64,000 nucleotides of DNA, taken from positions 1 to 64,000 of the forward strand of contig CANLCJ010000003.1 of NCBI GenBank assembly GCA_947489085.1. The letters run 5' to 3'. A program made the position numbers and the translations under genes. This document shows, piece after piece, positions 60,568-64,000 of the stretch (position 1 is the first letter of the stretch; every line of letters begins with the position of its first letter). The notes below the pieces were generated by a model. The model saw only the letters and a program-made list of their open reading frames with translations. It was not told the origin of the DNA and ran no database searches. The DNA is from an uncultured Flavobacteriaceae bacterium (GTDB taxonomy: Bacteria; Bacteroidota; Bacteroidia; Flavobacteriales; Flavobacteriaceae).

Positions 60568-61632
60568 ATGAGTACTATAATCAAAGACATTGAGATTATA
60601 AGAACAACATCTACTACCATTAACGAAGTAGATTTTGACAATTTAACGTTTGGAAGTGTATTTTCAGACCACATGCTTGTATGCGATTATAAAGATGGTG
60701 AGTGGCAGATGCCTAAAATAATGCCATACCAACCTGTAACTTTAGATCCATCGGCTAAGATTTTCCATTATGGGCAATCTGTCTTTGAGGGCATGAAAGC
60801 TTATAAGGATGCCGATGAAAATGTCTGGTTATTTAGACCTGAGCAAAATTGTAAGCGTTTAAATATTTCGTCTCACAGATTAGCTATTCCAGAATTGCCA
60901 GAATCTTATTTTATGGAAGGTTTAAAGGCTTTGCTAGAGTTAGATAAAGACTGGATACCAACAAAAGATGGGAGTTCTCTATATATTAGACCGTTTGTTT
61001 TTGCATCTGGTAATGGATTTCATGCCTCTCCTGCAGATGAGTACAAGTTTATAATTTGCACAGCACCTTCTGGCGCTTATTTTTCTGGAGATGTAAAGGT
61101 ATTAATAGAAGAGACTTATTCTAGGTCGGCAGATGGCGGTGTAGGTTTTGCAAAAGCAGGGGGTAATTATGCAGGACAATTTTACCCAACGCAATTAGCC
61201 AAAGAAAAGGGATACCAGCAGGTTATTTGGACAGACGACCATAAACATGAGTATATAGAAGAAGCTGGCGCCATGAATATTTTTGTTCGTATTAACGATA
61301 CACTAATAACTGGGCCAACTAGCGACCGTATTTTAGATGGTATTACACGTAAAAGTATTATAGAATTGGCTGAAGCTGAAAATATTCCTGTAGAGGTTAG
61401 AAAAATTACAGTTAAAGAAGTTGTAGAAGCAGCCAATAATGGCTCCTTAAAAGAGATGTTTGGGGCGGGAACAGCGGCTGTAATTTCGCCAATATCGGGC
61501 TTTGGTTACAAGGATAAAGATTACGAATTGCCCAAACTAGAAAAAACGTACGCTTCTTATTTAAAGCAGCGCATAACAGACATACAAACCAATAAGGTAG
61601 AAGACCCTTTTGGATGGCGTTATAAGGTTTAA
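60568..61632 (+). CDS. ilvE: Branched-chain amino acid aminotransferase
   Basis: Transfers amino groups between glutamate and the keto acids of Val, Leu and Ile. A PLP fold-type IV enzyme of 354 residues, the longer BCAT form. FHYGQSVFEGMKAYK is near 67-81 and LYIRPFVFASG near 141-151. The PLP Lys is most likely in GFAKAGGNYAGQ near 195. EEAGAMNIFV and the C-terminal FGAGTAAVISPI complete the site. It is monocistronic with a terminator 90 bases downstream. Confidence 0.93.
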   Translation: MSTIIKDIEIIRTTSTTINEVDFDNLTFGSVFSDHMLVCDYKDGEWQMPKIMPYQPVTLDPSAKIFHYGQSVFEGMKAYKDADENVWLFRPEQNCKRLNISSHRLAIPELPESYFMEGLKALLELDKDWIPTKDGSSLYIRPFVFASGNGFHASPADEYKFIICTAPSGAYFSGDVKVLIEETYSRSADGGVGFAKAGGNYAGQFYPTQLAKEKGYQQVIWTDDHKHEYIEEAGAMNIFVRINDTLITGPTSDRILDGITRKSIIELAEAENIPVEVRKITVKEVVEAANNGSLKEMFGAGTAAVISPISGFGYKDKDYELPKLEKTYASYLKQRITDIQTNKVEDPFGWRYKV

Positions 61633-61723
61633 TGCCCAACAGTTTCAATTATATATCGCTTTATATAAGTAAAATTTAATTCTTAAAACATAGCGTTATA
61701 TGAAACACATTAGAAATTTTAAT

Positions 61724-61757
61724 AAAAAAAGGCTATCTAAACAAGATGGCCTTTTTA
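61724..61757 (+). terminator. Terminator after ilvE
   Basis: AAAAAGGCTATCT and AGATGGCCTTTTT form a stem with one G-T wobble around loop AAACA and end in a T-run. It fits the end of the ilvE transcript. Confidence 0.78.
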
Positions 61758-61882
61758 ATTTTCCTTTTAGAGAATACCTATAAGTTTACCAGCAATGGGT
61801 AACCTAAATAGGGAAGTCAATTCGCTTAAGTTTTTATCATTTTGCTTATTTATCTAACTTTATATTAAGATATAGAAACAGA

Positions 61883-62269
61883 TTATTTTTCCAGTATAGC
61901 TTTTATATTAGGTTTAAAGTAATTGGGGCCTTTTAAAACTTTGCCATCTTCCCTGTAAATTGGCTCGCCATCGTTTCCAAGTTTACTCATATTACTTTGT
62001 TGTATTTCGTTAAAAACATCTTCTATTTTGTGTTGCATGCCGTGCTCTATAATAGTGCCGCATAAAATGTAAAGCATGTCTCCCAATGCATCGGCAACCT
62101 CTACTAAATCGTTGTTACTTGCTGCTTCAAGGTATTCTTCATTTTCCTCTTTCATAAGGTTGAAACGTAGTGTGTTTTTGGCATTGCCTAAATCTGCCTT
62201 AGGCGCATCTCTGTGTCCGATTTTAAATGCTGTATGAAACGCTTTTACAGCTTCTATTTTATCTTTCAT
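61883..62269 (-). CDS. MazG-like nucleoside triphosphate pyrophosphohydrolase
   Basis: A 128-residue all-alpha NTP-pyrophosphatase-like protein. The Mg-binding pattern KEENEEYLEA followed by EVADALGDMLY (ExxE...ExxD) is near residues 35-64, which predicts cleavage of NTPs or modified dNTPs to monophosphate and pyrophosphate. The C-terminal GEPIYREDGKVLKGPNYFKP is typical of the phosphoribosyl-ATP-pyrophosphohydrolase-like branch (HisE-like fold). It probably cleans the nucleotide pool. It is a single gene, converging with ilvE. Confidence 0.83.
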   Translation of the reverse strand: MKDKIEAVKAFHTAFKIGHRDAPKADLGNAKNTLRFNLMKEENEEYLEAASNNDLVEVADALGDMLYILCGTIIEHGMQHKIEDVFNEIQQSNMSKLGNDGEPIYREDGKVLKGPNYFKPNIKAILEK

Positions 62270-62442
62270 ATTGTAAATGTGTTTTAAGGGTTTACGATCT
62301 GTAATTGTTACTTTTTATTTCAATCATTAAGATAAAAATAAGAAGTAGGTCGAATTATAGACCATTTGATTTTTTTCAGAAATTAGATAGAAATCTTGTT
62401 GGTATTGTCTCATCTCAAAATTTTAATTGTATTCCATCTATT

Positions 62443-62682
62443 TTATAATAAATTTTCTAAAATAGAAATATCTTTCTCGCAGACAGCACTATTATTGTAT
62501 TTTTTTAGCCAAATTTCTAATCGCTTGGGAAGTTATAAGGAATTTAACCACAGGGGAATCGCTAAAGTATAATATTCGCCATCATATTTGTTTGTTGCAA
62601 CTATCTTGAAATAAGAATTTCTGTTTTTACCAACAATTAAAATTGATTTATAATGTAAATACTTTATTTCCTCCTTGCAAGT
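62443..62682 (-). pseudogene. Decayed gene remnant with internal stop
   Basis: The minus strand holds an 80-codon reading frame with one internal TAA (62533-62535). Before the stop it reads KYLHYKSILIVGKNRNSYFK and further to PLWLNSL. After it the same frame continues LPKRLEIWLKKYNN and ends SILENLL-TAA. The continuous coding character on both sides of the stop suggests a nonsense mutation in a former gene whose start is lost. I do not recognise the family. Confidence 0.45.
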
Positions 62683-62767
62683 TTACGTAGTATAAAAAGC
62701 AGTATAGGTAATGATAAGAGCTGCAGCAATAAAAAAGTAAAACTACCATTGCTTTAGGTTCAGTTAA

Positions 62768-62899
62768 CACTTTTGTTCTTATTCACTGTCTAGTAAAACG
62801 GGACATTATGAGCCTGAGACATGGTTTCTTACTGAAATACGTTTTAATGAAGTTACAAACAAGCTTATAGGGATGAAGTTAAGGCGTTTAACTTTATAA
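62768..62899 (+). pseudogene. C-terminal remnant of an unknown gene
   Basis: A 43-codon plus-strand open stretch ends in TAA, without a start codon. It reads SLSSKTGHYEPETWFLTEI then RFNEVTNKLIGMKLRRLTL. The composition is clearly protein-like, and an in-frame TAA precedes it at 62765-62767. It looks like the tail of a longer gene lost by deletion. Lying next to another remnant (62443..62682), it marks this 0.7-kb gap as a site of decay. Confidence 0.4.
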
Positions 62900-63002
62900 G
62901 AGCTTTCGAATAAATACTGGTGGTTACAGGGGGCTACAAACGAATGTAAATCTGTGTTTAGCATTTCTCTAGATTTCCTTAAATTTGCAAAAAAATAACC
63001 AT

Positions 63003-63185
63003 ATGTTTAGTAAAGGTCAAATTATTTTTGGAACTGTCTTTTTTATTGTTTTTGCTATCGTTATCGGTTATACCTATCGGAAAGACTTAAAACTACATAA
63101 ACGTTTTTACAGCGGTAGTATTTGGGTTTTGCTGGCATTTATTAGTTTTATCGCATTTATTGCATCTATCAAGTTTTTGTTGTAG
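63003..63185 (+). CDS. Small two-helix membrane protein
   Basis: About 60 residues (MFSKGQIIFGTVFF...), with membrane segments at ~7-23 and ~38-58 and a short basic loop (YRKDLKLHKRFY) between them. It is likely an inner-membrane protein of unknown function, common in Flavobacteria. The ATG at 63003 is preferred over the TTG at 62985. Confidence 0.6.
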   Translation: MFSKGQIIFGTVFFIVFAIVIGYTYRKDLKLHKRFYSGSIWVLLAFISFIAFIASIKFLL

Positions 63186-63307
63186 TTTTAGGAAAATGCT
63201 ATTTTAGACAGGTATTTTTAATGATTTAACTGTTTTATTATAAAATATAATGATAATACGCAACCATTTCGTAAATTCCACATCTAAATAATAAATACAA
63301 CTAAGCC

Positions 63308-63394
63308 ATGAAGATTTTAACAGTAATTTGCCTACTCATTTTGTTAAACATAATATTACTCATTTTTAGTGTCAATAAGAAAACAGATCCTTGA
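63308..63394 (+). CDS. Possible 28-aa hydrophobic peptide
   Basis: ATG at 63308 opens 28 codons: MKILTVICLLILLNIILLIF and then a short polar end. It is one membrane helix or signal-like segment. Small transmembrane peptides of this kind exist, including type I toxins, but there is no antisense RNA signal I can point to. It may also be a chance frame. Confidence 0.3.
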   Translation: MKILTVICLLILLNIILLIFSVNKKTDP

Positions 63395-63571
63395 AATTTA
63401 AATTTTAGTTCAAAATACTCAATATTACTCCTCAAGGCTTTCTCTCAAAATATGAGCCCTTCAAAAAAATAAGTTTATTATAACAATCTCTAATTTTAAG
63501 GCACACTTAAAATAACACAACGCGAGCTCTACAATTAAAAAAGTATATTTGTATCTCAATTTTGTCAGTGT

Positions 63572-64000
63572 ATGAAGGTTTTTAAAAATTTTGTAGTTTT
63601 AGCTTTAATAGCTACGATTATACTATCTGTTTACATTGCCATACAACCTAGTCGTTTTAAAATATCTAAAACCAAAATTATAAATGCACCTGTAGCAACA
63701 GTATATAATACAGTTGCTAATTATAACAATTGGACATCTTGGTTTATTTGGTACAAAAACGCCAATAATTCTAAAGCTAAAGGCAAAGATAAAACACCAT
63801 CTCAAGAGGAATATAACTGGCAAGATACCCACGGAGTAGGCACAATTAGTACACTAAAAACTTACCCCAATACATCAATTGAACAAGATGTGGTGTACTC
63901 TGGTTTTTCTAATTCTAAGGCCAACTGGACATTTGTTGCTTTAACAGACACTAAAACTCAAATTACTTGGGATATTGAGGTTAGCAACTTAACCTTTAAA
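63572..64000 (+). CDS. SRPBCC-family protein with N-terminal membrane anchor (cut by window end)
   Basis: The first 143 residues of a protein starting MKVFKNFVVLALIATIILSVYIAIQ, a membrane anchor, followed by an SRPBCC/polyketide-cyclase-like domain. The INAPVATVYNTVANYNNWTSWFIW segment is the typical first helix with the AxVxNTVxxxxNWxxW pattern. It runs off the window, so its C-terminal part is unknown. Bacteroidota often have such anchored START-like proteins with an added AraC-effector-like domain. Confidence 0.75.
   Translation, partial: MKVFKNFVVLALIATIILSVYIAIQPSRFKISKTKIINAPVATVYNTVANYNNWTSWFIWYKNANNSKAKGKDKTPSQEEYNWQDTHGVGTISTLKTYPNTSIEQDVVYSGFSNSKANWTFVALTDTKTQITWDIEVSNLTFK

Noticed and set aside
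63623-63832. Minus-strand 69-residue frame near the window end
   Set aside because: It overlaps the clear SRPBCC coding region on the plus strand and has Cys/Arg-rich shadow composition.
1-64000. CRISPR array, prophage or insertion sequence
   Set aside because: No regularly spaced repeats, integrase, transposase or phage structural genes were found in either strand.

Overview
The window looks like chromosomal DNA of a marine-type Flavobacteriaceae (phylum Bacteroidota). The sequence is AT-rich, most ribosome-binding sites are weak, and promoters fit the Bacteroidota form TTTG-N20-TAnnTTTG (clearest before tRNA-His). Family signatures point the same way: a carboxypeptidase-regulatory-domain TonB receptor, DUF3078 and DUF3857 proteins, type III glutamine synthetase, BshB1 of bacillithiol synthesis, a B12-dependent ribonucleotide reductase and a Lacal_2735/DUF6435 protein. 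No rRNA, CRISPR array, intact transposase or prophage was seen.

Layout. 1-1.2 kb: a small unknown gene beside a truncated gene tail, then phosphoglycolate phosphatase. 1.4-5.8 kb: acetyl-CoA synthetase, an M23 peptidase, an FAH-family enzyme and a zinc alcohol dehydrogenase. 6-12.5 kb (minus strand): a DUF3857/transglutaminase pair, a DEAD-box-type helicase and an aldose epimerase. 12.5-24.3 kb (mostly plus): pabB, a lipoprotein, tilS with an apparent ATT start, a divergent HxlR/nitroreductase pair, adenine deaminase, a YheT-like hydrolase, and a four-gene molybdenum-hydroxylase operon (IorA, IorB, XdhC, MocA-like). 24.4-29.1 kb: two unrelated glutamine synthetases transcribed divergently, then purM. 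29-37 kb: a DUF3078 protein, B12-dependent RNR, prfA, pyrF, bshB1 and tRNA-His. 37-43 kb: an M28 peptidase lipoprotein, a small membrane protein, a TonB receptor, a structured GC-rich element beside a frameshifted gene remnant, and an FAD-dependent oxidoreductase.

43.05-57.5 kb is the most remarkable part: 19 genes on the minus strand, many overlapping or a few bases apart, headed by a TetR-type regulator. In transcription order they are TetR, ABC1-type kinase, flavin reductase, SDR-DUF2867, DUF2256, DASH cryptochrome, Fe-S (6-4)-type photolyase, a further cryptochrome-like protein, an unknown protein, TIGR03643, GTP cyclohydrolase I, two small paralogues, an SDR, glutathione peroxidase, Lacal_2735, TspO, SRPBCC and a class I CPD photolyase. 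Four different photolyase/cryptochrome subfamilies, a pterin-synthesis enzyme and flavin and peroxide functions suggest a light/UV response island. The regulator, the unknown proteins and the ABC1 kinase make it the best candidate for a poorly described system.

57.6-64 kb: aquaporin, a TIGR01777 epimerase, MnmD, branched-chain aminotransferase and a MazG-like pyrophosphohydrolase. A gene-poor 0.7 kb stretch with two decayed gene fragments follows, then small membrane proteins and the start of an SRPBCC protein cut by the window end.
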